Both the position numbers and the translations under genes were made by a program. The notes under the pieces are model-generated. The model was given only the letters and a program-made list of their open reading frames with translations. It had not been told where the DNA came from and ran no database searches. Shown here piece by piece: positions 20,276 through 33,300 of a stretch of DNA of 64,000 nt (its first letter is position 1; every line of letters starts with the position of its first letter). The DNA lies in the NCBI GenBank assembly GCA_033032175.1, contig CM065307.1, positions 9,858,001 to 9,922,000 of the forward strand. The letters are read 5' to 3'. This stretch comes from Saturnia japonica (taxonomy: Eukaryota > Arthropoda > Insecta > Lepidoptera > Saturniidae).

Positions 20276-21180
20276 ACCTTTCATATATCTACGAGAACCT
20301 ACGAGACATTTCGAGAATCTTACGAGACACTTCGTGAATCTTACGAGAACCTTCGAGAGTCTTCGAGTTAGAAACTTCGAGAAATCTACGTTGTTCTCTG
20401 AAATAATATCATCTAACAACTAGGTTGATGGAATTACCACTTTAAAATATTTAAAACAGCTAGCTGCGTTAGAGTGGCAAATTGATTTCTAAAAACCACA
20501 GCTAAAATCAAGGTGTTAGGTAGGGTACCTCCGAATGGATAACCTAGCTCAGAAACATCTGTTTTATTTTTAAAAACAAGGCCTATGCAGAGCATGTGGC
20601 GCCTGTCAAAATATCCGTATTAGCATAGAAGCAATTATTTTCATTTGCAGTCAGAAAATAATGAACGAATCTTCGAGGATCTACGACATTTGTAAAATTT
20701 TCAAGAGCCCACCTCGACTTCGAGAATCCACGGTTTGAATCAGAATATCTTCGAGAATCCACTAAGACTTCGAGAGTTTACTATTTGAATCATCTTCAGG
20801 GTTCTCTACGAAACATAAACCTCTACGAAACTCTACGAGACTTTGCGAAGGACATCTTCGATAAAACTCTACTTGCAAAACATCTTTAAACTGTACGAGA
20901 ACTTGAGACTACTGACTACAGACTTGAGAAACATCTTCGAGAAAACTCTACGAGACAACTTCTTGAGACTCGAGAATCATCTCCGAAACCACTTCGTAAA
21001 ACTTTTACGAGACTTGAGGCATTTTTAACTTGAAAAGCAAGCATCTTCAAGAATCCAAAACAAGTTCAAGAGTCGTCTACATGTCTGAGAAGCGTCTTTC
21101 GAAAGCATTTTTAAGTTGAAGAGCAAAGAATCCTCTACGAGCCTGAGAAAGCATCTTTAAAAATCTTTTACAAGAACAAT
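20276..21180 (+). repeat. Degenerate short-unit repeat rich in TTCnnGAA motifs
   Basis: The stretch is built of variants of CTTCGAGAATC and CTCTACGAGAC repeated over 0.9 kb, interrupted near 20420-20680 by unrelated sequence. TTCnnGAA, the inverted pentamer pair of a heat-shock element, occurs at 20310, 20331, 20376, 20719, 20750, 20936 and 21046. Open frames on both strands (minus 20159-20419, plus 20843-21028) are by-products of the repeat. Confidence 0.65.
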
Positions 21181-21363
21181 AAAGCAGGCTGGTGCAGGGC
21201 GCGCACCTTCTATCAGAATGGCTGTGTTGGAGTAAAAGGGGCATTTAAGATCACAATAACACAACTTCCGCTCAATGACATTGTTTGTAGTCAAAACATG
21301 ATTTTAACGTGTCGGCGCTCGAAGGCAGTATAAAAACAAATGTTTTAAATGTACCGCTTTGAT

Positions 21364-21878
21364 CGGTGTGAAACCCTTGGGTCAGACAGCCGCCCGCGCG
21401 ATACAAAGTGACACTATACGTGCAACACTTAGTTACCCACACACAACATTACACACGTATGAACACACATACGTGCACACCACACAGGTACATAGGTTCT
21501 GTAAGGGACCTTTTTTTTTCTTTTTTTGCTCTAGTTAGTGTAGTAAAACCATTCCGATTATTAAATACACATACGCATGGTCCACTCCTTCCTCCCAGGA
21601 GGAGGGGAACGTGCATATGAGTATATATTAGTTAGTTCGAATTCTCTTAGGATTAGGGAATTAGTTAGACCGCGACCTTTTCGCATTCGCGACGACCGCC
21701 CGAGCCGAGGTTCGGCCACTCTGGCACCCTCGTGCGGGTCGTCACAAACTTTCGCGGCTGAGTGCCCTAAGCGCTCGTCCCCAAGTCCGGTGAAGCTGTA
21801 AAAGCCGCAGCGGCTCTGTTTGACGATAGGGCCCCTAAGGCTAACAGTGTAGTCAGTTCTAAAAAAAAAAAAAAAAAT
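21364..21878 (+). mobile_element. Jockey LINE 3' UTR copy, 5'-truncated
   Basis: It starts at GGTGTGAAACCCTTGGGTCA and runs through the family 3' UTR to a poly(A) at 21861-21876. It is nearly identical to 13115-13643. No coding sequence remains. Confidence 0.85.
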
Positions 21879-21949
21879 CTACCGCTTCCTTCTATTCCTG
21901 TTCGCGCTAGCGCTATATAAACGGAGGAACGGCGTGATGCCATACATCT

Positions 21950-22125
21950 CCAAGTCCGGTGAAGCTGTAAAAGCCGCAGTGGCTCTGTTTTTGGATAGGG
22001 CCCCTAAGGCTAACAGTGTAGTCAGTTAAAAAAAAAAAAAGGTGCCACACATTCCGGTGAAGCTGTACAAACCGTCAGAGGTTCCAGGGCCTCTAAGGCT
22101 AAAAGTATGTATAGGTAACCACTCG
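21950..22125 (+). mobile_element. Two further Jockey 3' tails in tandem
   Basis: A short tail (AAGTCCGGTGAAGCTGTAAA to poly(A) at 22027-22040) is followed at once by a more diverged tail (TTCCGGTGAAGCTGTACAAA, to about 22110). The 60 bp before the first (CGCTATATAAACGGAGGAAC) are not part of the 3' UTR. Confidence 0.7.
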
Positions 22126-22264
22126 GAAAAAAAATAGTTATGCCACACACTTTATTATTGAACGTAGTACAGTGCGGATGCGCTGTTTGTTTAAGATTAC
22201 TGTAATCAGTTTATTATTAAAATGTGCCGTCGTAATGGTGTCGTTCATAATGAAGCCCATTTGT

Positions 22265-22534
22265 GGTGGCAATTACGGTTATTGAATTACCTACAAAATT
22301 ATTTAATCGACAAGACGACGAACCAAAACCAAAATGTAGTACTTTTGTTAAGTTATTAGAATATAACATTTTCTGCTTACTAATATGCCCGGTTCTATTA
22401 TTCATAGAACGATTCGTTTTGCTTACGAACGGTAGTATTTTCAACCAGGCGTACGCTAAAAGTGTTCCTATAAAAAACGCCAATGACGTGCTACGTACGG
22501 TTGGGAGGGCTATATTGAAATTTCTTGTTTAGAT
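22265..22534 (+). CDS. Unrecognised small open frame with a membrane segment (doubtful)
   Basis: The frame from about 22250 to a TAG at 22534 has no ATG. It encodes a hydrophilic KLFNRQDDEPKPKCSTFVKL followed by a hydrophobic stretch (YNIFCLLICPVLLFIERFVL) and SIFNQAYAKSVP. An AATAAA lies near 22654. It could be the last exon of an unseen gene, a retrocopy fragment or chance; the reverse frame is also open. No family was recognised. Confidence 0.2.
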
Positions 22535-23074
22535 ATTATGGGAAGTGGTTTATAAATGTTATCGGACTCGAGTGATTCTAGTTATGATGAATTTTTTGCA
22601 TCATTTAGTGTTGCCTGCGCAATGCGCATCCTGCATATAAATATTATATTAAATAAAATACAATATAATACATAATATATTGAAATAAACTTTATAAAGT
22701 GTATACTCGGTCTGCGTTCTTTTTACCTGAAACATATTAAAAACCTTTTGTTTCCTTTAGACAATGTGACTCAACTATACACATCTGTAGCCATTGTTTC
22801 AGTCTGCATTTTTTAAATTGTCTTGTTTTAACTTCGACTTTTGACATTCATGTAGGTTTGCGGAGTTCATAAGAGTAAATATTATATTGCTTTGTATTAA
22901 ATCCACCAGCAAAGTAACTTCGTATTTGGTCATACATTTTAAAGTTTAGTATAATTTAATTAACAAATACTTAATAGTATTATGATAGTATCTAATGAGT
23001 ATCAATCCAATTTATTGAGTCTTTAATTTACCTACTTGTCACTTTTTTAACTAATTTAGGTATGTATGTATACC

Positions 23075-23320
23075 CACTGTAGCGACATCTCTCGCCACAA
23101 CTGATGCATCAGCGCATCGACACAACTACGTAGCGACACATAGCGACATCTATCGAGCCACATAGGACGCATCCCATATACAAGAACCCGACTACAACAG
23201 TCGGGGCAGCTGCCCGCCAGACATAACACCCGTCTGGCCGGAGGATCCTCCCTTTTCTAGGGCGGAAGAGGAACTTTACTCTCTGTTCCTCACCTCCGCT
23301 AAACCCACCAATACGATACT
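23075..23320 (+). mobile_element. Jockey-family 5' UTR / ORF1-start fragment
   Basis: GCGACATCTATCGAGCCACA, then ACAAGAACCCGACTACAAC and CGGAGGATCCTCCCTTTTCT, match the copy at 38676-38881. The start codon context is mutated (AGGGCGGAAGAGGAAC where the other copy has ATGGCGGATGAGGAAC). There is no 3' part. Confidence 0.65.
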
Positions 23321-23429
23321 AACACATGCAATATGAAGATTACAAAATTGATGTTTAAGTAGGTACAAGTAATTAGTATCAGTAAAGAAAAAAAATCTTT
23401 TATACCATTTCCATTTCCTTATTTTCTCG

Positions 23430-24085
23430 ATGACAGTTCGAATTTGATAGTTGTGGTTGTTCGGGCCTAACCCTGGGCTAAGCCACTCGGCCTCACGGTC
23501 AACTCCCGAAATCTCCCTACCCTAATGTGGAAGCGTGGTTGAAAAGGCCGTGGAGGGCAGGGAAGATTGCCGCCGTGAGTACCGGTTAAATTCGGATAAT
23601 TACACCAGAAACTTATACGTATTACTCACCCGGTAAATAGGTCGCACTCGAAGAATCCAGGCCAGTCGGTATGGATGTATAGTGTCGGGTATAGTGTACA
23701 TGTATGAAGATGCTGTGTGTAACCTGACCTGGTGCTGGTGTTGCCAAGATAGAGGAACACTTCACACAACCACTCACTATGTCAAAACCCCGTCTCACTA
23801 CTCGTTAATCGAAACTCGCATCAAGCGGGTGCGCGGGTGCAAATTTTATATGCAAGTAAAATAATTTAATTTAATTTCTCAAAAGTCCGATCGGCGAAAC
23901 TCTCTTGCCGCGAGGCGGTGACGACACGCATCCAACACTCACGCTGTCTAACCACGGTGTGTACGTGCTACGTGTTCGGGCGCACATGCCGCTTGCAAAC
24001 CAAACCCCGCGCGCGCTCTTCCCTCCCCTCCGGACCGACCGAGGTTCTACAATTCCGTAACAGTGGTGTTGTGACCAAATAATTA
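23430..24085. other. GC-rich segment, probably transposon-derived, unassigned
   Basis: Its base composition contrasts with its AT-rich flanks (GCCTAACCCTGGGCTAAGCC; CCGGACCGACCGAGGTTCTA). The frames at 23682-23864 (+) and 23871-24101 (-) have no recognisable domain. It could be a decayed LTR or leader, but no paired repeat is in the window. Confidence 0.35.
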
Positions 24086-25022
24086 ATGATATCAATCGCA
24101 TATATTTATTATATTTTGATGTATATATTTTATATTAGATTTTGATTAAAATAAATAAATAAAGATTACCTGTCGTTATAATTATTTCTTTTCATTTTCG
24201 AGTACCTACCTATACCTACTTATTTTACAACAGCTTCGAAAATTTTGAAGGAGTTGCCATTATCAATCAATATTAATACGTGTAACATCTTGTAATGAAA
24301 TATAATATTAGTTATTAAATTTGTACAAAAGTATCGGGCAGTAGTTTAGTTTCTTACATTTTTTTTTAAATATCGGGTCTGTTATCGTGTTACGTTTATC
24401 GATATAGCTCCATCCCTATCAGTTTCTCCGACTCTGGTATAACCTTGTACGTGTGTAAACATAATGTAAAAAAGACGCTCGTCCAAGTTTTCACAGGAGC
24501 TGTCATCGAGAAAATAAAGTAATGGAAATGGTATAGTTGGTTGGACATTGTTGCGTTTCGGTCACTTCAGTGCGAGTGCCTAAAAGTAGTATTTTTTTGT
24601 AATAAAACTATATTTTCGTCAGTAAATTGATCAAATAACTTTAAAAAGTAATTTTGTTACATAAATTATGCATACTTGCTTAAATATAACATTTTTTACA
24701 TTACGTTTCATTTGTATTCAAAATAAACTTGTCTGTAACAACGAAACGCAGCGTACGCCTTGGAGGGCTTCGGTGGGCTGGCCAACCGACAACCGTTCGT
24801 CCCTGGTAGCAGATGTAAAAAGTTTTAGGAACGTCTGTAACAGCTCGTTGCGATAAATGCAAAAACGAATGGTAGCGAATGTACAATGACGACTCGTTTG
24901 TTATAGAACCGGGCATAATGTCTTGTAACTCTGTGTAAGCCGATGGGAACTTATTTTTGTGAATGTAGCTGTACAATTACGGTACCCTCAGTGCACAAAT
25001 CCGACTCGCACTTGGCCGTTTT
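24086..25022. other. Intergenic DNA with one short repeat
   Basis: Mostly unassigned. Bases 24955-25022 (TGTACAATTACGGTACCCTC, then AAATCCGACTCGCACTTGGC) are an inverted end of the repeat seen at 28178-28668. Confidence 0.4.
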
Positions 25023-25036
25023 TTTTATATGCATAT

Positions 25037-25400
25037 GTAGCGACATATATCTCGCCACATACGAACTATCCTACATTGCGCTATTGAAATTAACCCAACA
25101 ATTGAGTATACATATATACAAGAACCCCACAACAACCTTTAGTTCCAAGTCCGGTGAAGCTGTAAAAGCCGCAGCGGCTTCAGGGCCCTTAAGGCTAACA
25201 GTGTAGTCAGATCTAAAAAAAAACAACCTTTAGTTACCAAGTTCGGTGAAGCTGTAAAAGCCGCAGCAGCTTCAGGGCCCCAAAGGCTAACAGTCTAATC
25301 AGATCTAAAAAAAAAAAAAAAAAAAACAACCTTTGGACAAGTTCGGTGAAGTTATAAAAGCCCCAGCGGCTTCAGGGCCCTTAAGGCTAACAGTATAGCT
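25037..25400 (+). mobile_element. Jockey 5' UTR fused to a three-copy tandem array of the 3' tail
   Basis: 25037-25128 matches the family 5' UTR (GTAGCGACATATATCTCGCC, then TACATTGCGCTATTGAAATT). From 25129 a unit made of ACAACCTTTAGT plus the 3' tail and a poly(A) occurs three times (25129-25221, 25222-25324, 25325-25400, the last incomplete). Each unit repeats the same non-tail ACAACCTTT stretch, so tandem duplication explains it better than three insertions. Confidence 0.75.
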
Positions 25401-28400
25401 AATCATACTTATTGCAAGTTAAATTATTATTTACAATTAGTATGCAAACAACTTCCTTTTATTAAAATGATATAAATAAAAATAAAAAATGCTCCAAAAG
25501 AAATAAAGGTATGACAATAAAACACAGTTGATGTTTTTAAATTTATTTCTTGATTTTAGTATAATAATATCTGTATGAACGCTATTTTGTCACCATTCTT
25601 ATAAATCAAATGCCATTCTGCTATATTATTATTATTGATATACATAGAAATGTTTGACAAAGTTTTACCCATCTTCAATTTACAAATAAATTGCATCAAT
25701 CATGCTTTATACATTGTTATTTCAAGCAACTTGCATGGAAATTCAAACTATACACTTAAATTTCGTCGGTCATACTTGTTAGTAATGCAGCAGATTGTAA
25801 AAACCTACTATTTGTTCTTGTTTACAATGAAATCGTGCAAAGTTTAGGACTTTTGATATTGATTTTCTAATTTATTATTTTTTGTACAATAATAATAATT
25901 AATTCAATGTATTCAATAAGCACAGCAATCTCTTTTTTTAAATGGTACCAAAATTTTATTTGAAACACTATAGCATTTCACCTATCTAAACCTAAAATCA
26001 ATCACATTTTATACTAGCTCAACACACAATGTCGTCAAACTTTGCGTCCTATAAAAGATACAAAACATTTCAATTATGTTATTTAAGAAAATGACCATTA
26101 AATTTTTCCCCTATCTATAACGCCATCTTTGGTAATAACATTAACAACAATCAGAAGTTAATCCACCAGTTTTATAATTATTCATGTAATTATCATGTTC
26201 TCTATTAGACAACGCTACATGTGATTTTACTTATTTCCAAAAATACAAAAACGTGTTGACTACAAATAAGTTGTAAAGCAATTTTTATTGATGACGAATT
26301 CATTCACCTCTATACCAAAGACTGGTTTAAAATCTTAGCTTATCGCTTAAACGTTGATATTGTAAATCTTTTTAAATTTACGCATACATTACTGAAACAC
26401 ATTAAATGGATAAGGTGAATGTTATCGGAAGTATATAAAATTAATCATTTTTATAGAAGAACACACCAGACTATCAGGTGCTAATATTGAGCAAATAAAA
26501 CTAAAATAAGGCACATGATCTACGCAGTCTAAATATTAAGATTAATTTTATTAAAGATGCATTTAATTTTTTTTAAATAATTAAATACTCAAAATATTAC
26601 GGTGGTCTATAAAATTGTACAATACTAGAAGCGAAATTATAGTAACAAGTTATAATAAGGGTAATTAATATTCACTATATGAGTGCTCAGCAAATACACC
26701 AAACCAACAAATAAACGATTCCATATCGCCTGATAGTCTGCTTACAACGATTTTAACGCTAGAATTAAAAGGAGAATATTATACAACCGTGTGAAATATA
26801 AAAATAAATAACACATTATATTACAAAGCAGAACATTGACATAGTGGCAACATTTTCCTGTTAGACTAGTCGTTAATACCTATATCTACATTTTAATAGA
26901 TTAAAATCTTTATAATATTATAGTTATAATAATACATCTAGCAAATAAAAATCAAAACTTTATACTTTGTCGGTTAGGCCTCCTGCTGCTACTGCTGGAG
27001 CATATTTTATTTTCATAATTATATATTATATACATAAACCTCCTTCCTCCCAATGTGTTATTAAAACTCTCATTTATTATTTTGAGACATTCTCGTTATA
27101 TTGATAATTTCGTAAGCTCTTTATGAACGCTAAATAAATTATTATGATGCTATTTTTCATATATTATATCGTTGCTCCTTTACTGATCAAAATTATTTCG
27201 TTTCATTATTATTGATCAACTATAATGGTATTTTTTTAGATTTGTGCTGTTAATAAGTAATGTTAAAAGAGGTTTTTATGTTACCATTATCTATATAAAA
27301 CAAGAGTTTTATGTTCATTTGGCCTGTAAATATTTAAATTAATTTCTGATCACAGTTAATTGATAAAATGCATGGCTGATATTGTCTATTTAACAAATAT
27401 CAGCATAACAACTTTGTTATTATAAACTCAATCTACAATTAAAATCTCAAGTTGATTTATAATGAAGAGTTTGTTATCCAGAAGGTATTTTTTTACATTT
27501 AAAAGTTTTATTTTTCCAAATAAATAATAACATTAATATTTTGCTAAAAATGTCACAAGACTTCTATTTATGAATGACACATCTACAAATAGACAACGAG
27601 CAACCGATTAATATATTACAAATGAGTGTGACGAACGACGCTCGCATTTCCAACGGCAAGCTTAAAATACTAATTACGTAGTTGTCATTTAGTGAATAAA
27701 CACTGTATAATGGATGAGTCATGGTACACTGAGCCACGGATCCGATCCGGTATGCCATGAATTACTTTATACACTACAATTAGTATATTATAGATGTTTG
27801 GACCGTGTCCCGTATGTTTAAGGCCCGGACCCAAAATAAACCTTACCACACTGTACTCTAAATAGTTACTGGTCAATTTTTAGCTACTAAGCATACTATT
27901 GTGAATTTTTTCAATTATAAATTTATTTTTATTTCGTCATAATCCATCGAATTTTTTTCAAGGTGATGAATCAATGCAGTTTCGATGTAATTCTATTCAC
28001 ATTTCTTTAATTTTATGCTGACAGTTTATATTCTTATCGTAATTTTGCAATATGTTAAATCTCATCCCATAGACACTTCACAATTGAACAGCAAAATGTA
28101 ATAAACGCAAATAATATTTTATCGTGTGAGAAATACTAAATTTCCGATTTTCATGAGCTCTATATTTAAAAAAAAACAGCCAAATGCGAGTCGGACTCGC
28201 ACACCGAGGGTTCCGTAATTGTACAGCCACATTCTCCAAAATAATAAGGTAACATTAGTGAAAAAAGCACCGAACAAATCTAACAAAAAGTTAAACTATA
28301 TTTAGGGAGAAACTTAATTTTGTCGTTGCCGTTGTCGCAGTCAGTTTACCAACTGCAAATAAGTTAGTAATCACAAGATTTTTTTTGTGATTTTACTACA

Positions 28401-30016
28401 AATTTACGAATTTCGGATTTTTTTTTGTCAACTGGAAGTACCCTATTATAGGTTTTTTAATCTCTTTGGGAGTATTATAATATGCGGCATAAACAGCCGT
28501 ATCTTTTGATTGCGTTCACTTTTAGAAGTTGATTATTTTACAGCTCCAAGGGATTGATATTAATTTCAAGTTGATACCTCCATGCGCTTCTGGAAAAAAA
28601 GGCCAGGGAGACGGATAACGAAGTAATCCTATAAGGGTTCCTTTTGAGATACTGAACCCTAAACATGACACAAATATTAATTTTCGTATTAGTACGGGTA
28701 CTTAAAAACTGACTAAAACTTATTCAAGATTGAAATATTTTTCTTTGATATGGAATCAATACATACTATAGTATGTATAATATATTATACATAATATTAT
28801 ACGTACTTAATTTGCCATTGAATATTTTACATCAATAAATTTCGGTTTTATTTTACAAAATCTTATCAACAAATCTTCAATGTAAAATTCAATCATAATA
28901 TTATCTTATTTCGCAAAGGTAATTTTCTTAGCAACATTGTATCTACATTATAATTCGTCATCAAAATTAATTGTTCAAATCAATGATTTCGTTAAAAAAT
29001 GTTGCTAATGAAAGTATAATCGGCCCACATCAATCTATTAATAATCTCTATATCTGACATGACAGCCGTTAGTTAGATTGTGTACATTCTATAATGTACG
29101 AAGTATTCATACAGGTAAAGTAATATATCCATATTTCATTACTACCTAAAAAGCAATAGAATGACTACATATCATTTCATTACTTCTTGGTTTTCATAAG
29201 CAATATCTTGGTTTTTGTATGGGATCCTTTTTTATAGTGACTTTTGGAATAATAAATATATGAGTACTGTCTATTTAAATACAAAATTAAATATATTGCA
29301 ATAACATTATCTTTCTCCGGATGGACATTTTTTAAATGGTTGCGAACACTTGTTAAGATAAAATACAAAATTTCGAAGAAATATTTTCATTTTTACATAA
29401 TCTCAGCTATTGTGATGTCAAAATGGCAGGAGACGCACAAGTGCATTTGTGATATACTGAAAAATGTTTATTAACACAATTCAGTAATAAAGTAATACTA
29501 TTCTGAAAATTAGTTATTCAAGTTTGTTTGATTACACAGGCAGGATCGAGATTACTAAGCAAAAATAGTTCTGCCATCAATTTTTCACTGTCACAGAAAC
29601 ATTATTATTGCTCAAGTTAATCAACCTTTTTAAATAAACACAAAAAGGGACCAATTAGGAATCGAACACTTAATAAGTACAAATTTTCAGAATATCAAGG
29701 GATACTACAATGACACATAAAGCTCTTCCCTTAAAATTAAATGTATACACTAAGCGACGTCGGTTCACCAAACCACAGCACTCACAAAATACAATAAACC
29801 CTAAGCATAAAGAATAAATAATATACTTTCAAAGCGGAAACTGAATTACATAAATAGCCAAAACGTACTCGAGAGGATAGAGCGGAAAGACCTCGCGTTC
29901 GTACAACTTTACACGTATTGGTAGCATCACAGAACAAAACTAACTGCTAAGCGCACACATCGGCCGACACTCGCCGCGGCGGACTAGAGTGAAGTAGCGG
30001 GCGGGGAGGAGCGCGC
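25401..30016 (-). other. AT-rich 3' flank, possible long 3' UTR of fat facets
   Basis: It has no exon-like frame and very few repeats compared with the rest of the window, consistent with transcribed 3' sequence of the minus-strand deubiquitinase gene. The first ~150 bp after the stop (29860-30016) are GC-rich. Several TTTATT (inverted AATAAA) signals exist, so the end cannot be fixed. Confidence 0.4.
28178..28668 (-). repeat. Interspersed repeat, GAGTCGGACTCGC / GGGTTCCG family, full-length copy
   Basis: It runs from AAATGCGAGTCGGACTCGCA (which contains a short palindrome) and GAGGGTTCCGTAATTGTACA to AAGGGTTCCTTTTGAGATAC then TGAACCCT. Partial copies lie at 17472-17790 and 24955-25022. It is non-coding, and its class is unknown to me. 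Confidence 0.6.
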
Positions 30017-30362
30017 TCACAATCCTGCGAGCGGATCACACGACGGCGCAACTCCGACCGACGGACCCGGTGCAGACCCTGAACTCGGCCCGAATGGAGG
30101 ACTCGCCGTTGGATCACTAGATGTCGTTGCTAAAGTGGGTGTGCCCTCAGTATCGGGCACAGGCGCAGACGTTGACACACCAGCTGGGTTCGGATGAGGT
30201 GCTGGAGGTGACAGGTGCAAATGCCTCGCTGGTAAATCATCTTCAGGTGGTTCATCATCATCACCACTATCTTCTCCAGGTTCCCCAGACCCAGAGCCCT
30301 CAGCGATTTCGCGTGCTTCCTCTTCGTCCTCATCTTCATCTTCAGGACATAACTGGTACGCC
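30017..30362 (-). CDS. faf: faf last exon, acidic and Pro/Ser-rich tail
   Basis: A short ELCPE-like start ([20 protein letters not shown]) is followed by an acidic run and a Pro/Ser/Gly-rich, probably disordered tail ending DPLAGL before TGA. The acidic-then-proline layout matches the USP9X C-terminus. The plus-strand frame at 30121-30411 is a shadow. Confidence 0.88.
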
Positions 30363-33300
30363 CTGTGGAGAAACAACTTTTATGTCATCTGTTACAATAT
30401 GGATAATGTAAACAAGAAATCAATATTTACACAATATGCTGAATTTCACTAGGACAATTTAAGTATATCTCAGTAGAATTATATTGAATTAAAAAAAGAT
30501 AAATCCTCACTTTTCCAGTGTTTTTCTCGCAGAGTTGCTGCGTTCTAGGAAATAGCCCGTCGAAGTTTCGTTCGAAGTTCCTGGTGGCGACCACGTTCCG
30601 TAAGATGCGTATCCTCCTGGGCCATACTTCTGAAAGGAGTGAATAATAAAATTTTCTGCTTTCATATCGCTACAGTGTAGCATAATCTTAACACTATTAA
30701 TTTGAAGAGTCTACAACAATTTCAAGTCACGAGTGTAATTGGTAATGCGCATTTTACTGTAAATAAAAAGTAAGATAACTAAATAAGTTGATAATAAGAT
30801 AATAGTTACAATTCACAAATAATGAGTCGAACAAGCTTTAAAAATTGGTATTACCCAAATAAAATTTACATTTGAATCACAATCCCAAAAAAATCACAAA
30901 GTTGATAATATTTTTAAACAGGATCTTTTGAAAACCAAGACTTAACTTAAAAAAGGTAAAATAGTGATAATATTTCTATTTTCCTTCTCTGATCTTAATA
31001 TACTTTATTTCTTGTACAAAAAGTGGGCAACCATAAATATGATTAGCTACACCAGTTTTATATTTCAGGTAAAAATTGCAACACCTAATGACATATGAGT
31101 CGCCATTTTGTGACGCTAAAACAGTCGTCTGTTGGACCAGACGCCAGGAACGCATTCGCTCAGTGGCCGGACTCTAAATGAGTTACGATGTTATTTATAT
31201 TGGATATCATAGATGTGTACGTTTTGAGACTCACGCGGTCAAGTTCATCTTGTAGCCAGGCGAGTAGCTGGCGCCACCGGCGACGTGCATCGGGATGCGC
31301 GTGCACGGCTCGGACGGCGGCAGGCGCACGGCACATCACTCCCACCACCAGCTTCACGCACGCGTACGCACGCTTCTGGTAATGACCGCGAGCACGAGCC
31401 GCCGTCTCTAGCAGTCCTGGCCGTTCTTCCGATACACCCTAAACATTAATAACGTAGATAAATATAAAAGTATCCTATACAACTAATTACAAATGAGTCC
31501 ATGTTCAAAATGAATGCCAATCTAAAGTGGAATTATTAGATATATGTATTTACAAATCGTTTGTTGATACCATCAATTGCATCTTATATATTGTATAGAC
31601 AGATGATTCAGCCTAGACATGTGGACTATTATATGTATTGGGTATACACATATGATTAAATTTCTCTTTCCCTGCATTGTGTGTTGATTGAGTTTACATA
31701 TACATTCGGAAAAATATCGGGAATGGATGATTTGTTCATGGTTCCAAATTCAATTTTTTTTTGTTGTTAGATTGCCACAACTGTATTTCATTTTGGCGCG
31801 CAGCTTGAATTGCATCTGTAATTTAGATAGTATAGTGCTGGTTTTAGTTAGATCATATTTGGTGTCTATTGCGAATTTCATAATTGACAAAAACATCGAA
31901 CAAATAAAATAAATAATAAATAAATGTTGCATCGCCAATGTAATTTCGTCTTCGGAGAAACTGAAAATGTTACAAAAAGCTTACGGTGAATCGAATTTAT
32001 CAAGAACACGTGCTTATGAGTGATCCAAAGCGTTCAAAAGCGGTAGAAATATGCTGGAAGATTTGTCTCGCACTGGTATGCCATCAACGTCTTCAACAGA
32101 AATTAACATCGCAAAAGTGAAGGAAATAATAACTGAAAATTCTCATTAAAGTTTGAGAGAGATAGCCGCTGGACTTCCTGTGTCTCACGAGTCAATCCGT
32201 ATCATTTTAAATAATCACTTGGGTGTGAAACATGTTGCCGCTCAACTAGTCCCAAAAGACCTAAATATTCTCCAAAAACTCAATCGCATAAGAGTAGCCG
32301 AGGACGTACTAGAAAGAGTCAATTCCGACCGTACATTCATGAAATGCATTGTTACTGGTGACTAGACGTGGGTTTACGAGTTTGACATGCAAACTAGTCA
32401 ACAAGCTTCGGAGTGGCGCCTTCCAACTGAACCAAAACCGAAAAAACCACGCCAAAGTCGATCAAAAGTCAAAGTCATGTTGACTTTCTTTGACTATCGC
32501 GGTGTTGTGCACTCGGAATTCTTACTGGAAGTTCAAACAGTAATTGAAGTATATTATTTGAGCGTTATGCGGCGTTTAAGAGAGCAAATTCGACGAAAAA
32601 GGCCTGATTTTTGGAAAGAAAATTCTTGGATTTTGCACAACAATAATGCGCCTTCGCACAAGGCCATCATTTTGAAAGATCTTCATTCGATTTCATCACA
32701 GATCTTTTTATTAGATTCAGAGAGGTTTTGATCCGTCTCACTATCAAATTTAGGTTTTGTATGTGCACATAGAGTACTTTGTTTACTTGTCCTTGTCCAT
32801 AATTTATTATAACATAAATTTACAAAACCGATAAATCATATTCTTATTACACTCAAAGCGTTTCACACAAAAAACAAACAAACAAGAAGTTTCTACTATG
32901 ATATTGATAATGTTGAGATTTGAGGTGAAGATACACTCAAAAACGAGCGGTAAAGGGGTGCTTGCGACTTATCGATTCGGCACCAATCGATAACATATCG
33001 TTTTACTCAAAAAGCATACGACCAATCTTTTCTGAATCCCAGAGAAATCAAACCATGCAAAATAAAGTATTTTCGCGTACTTTATTGTTATCATAGAGTA
33101 CAATTGCTAGAACTTATTATAAACTAGACTTTATTATAAAGTACTGGTGGCTACCCTAATGTTTCTGGAGGAGGATGCTTTGAAGGCGATAAAATAAATT
33201 TGGATGAATAACTAACATTTTGTGTATTATTGATCTTTTCTCGGTACTTTTTTTACAGAGTAGTATAATGCAAGGTAAAGTGGTAACCTTAGAGACCGTT

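Noticed and set aside
25401..30016. Hidden gene in the quiet 4.6 kb below faf
   Set aside because: No frame with domain or splice support on either strand; better explained as 3' UTR and flank.
30121..30411. His-rich plus-strand frame
   Set aside because: Shadow of the acidic C-terminal exon of faf (GAT/GAA codons read as His/Leu/Phe on the other strand).
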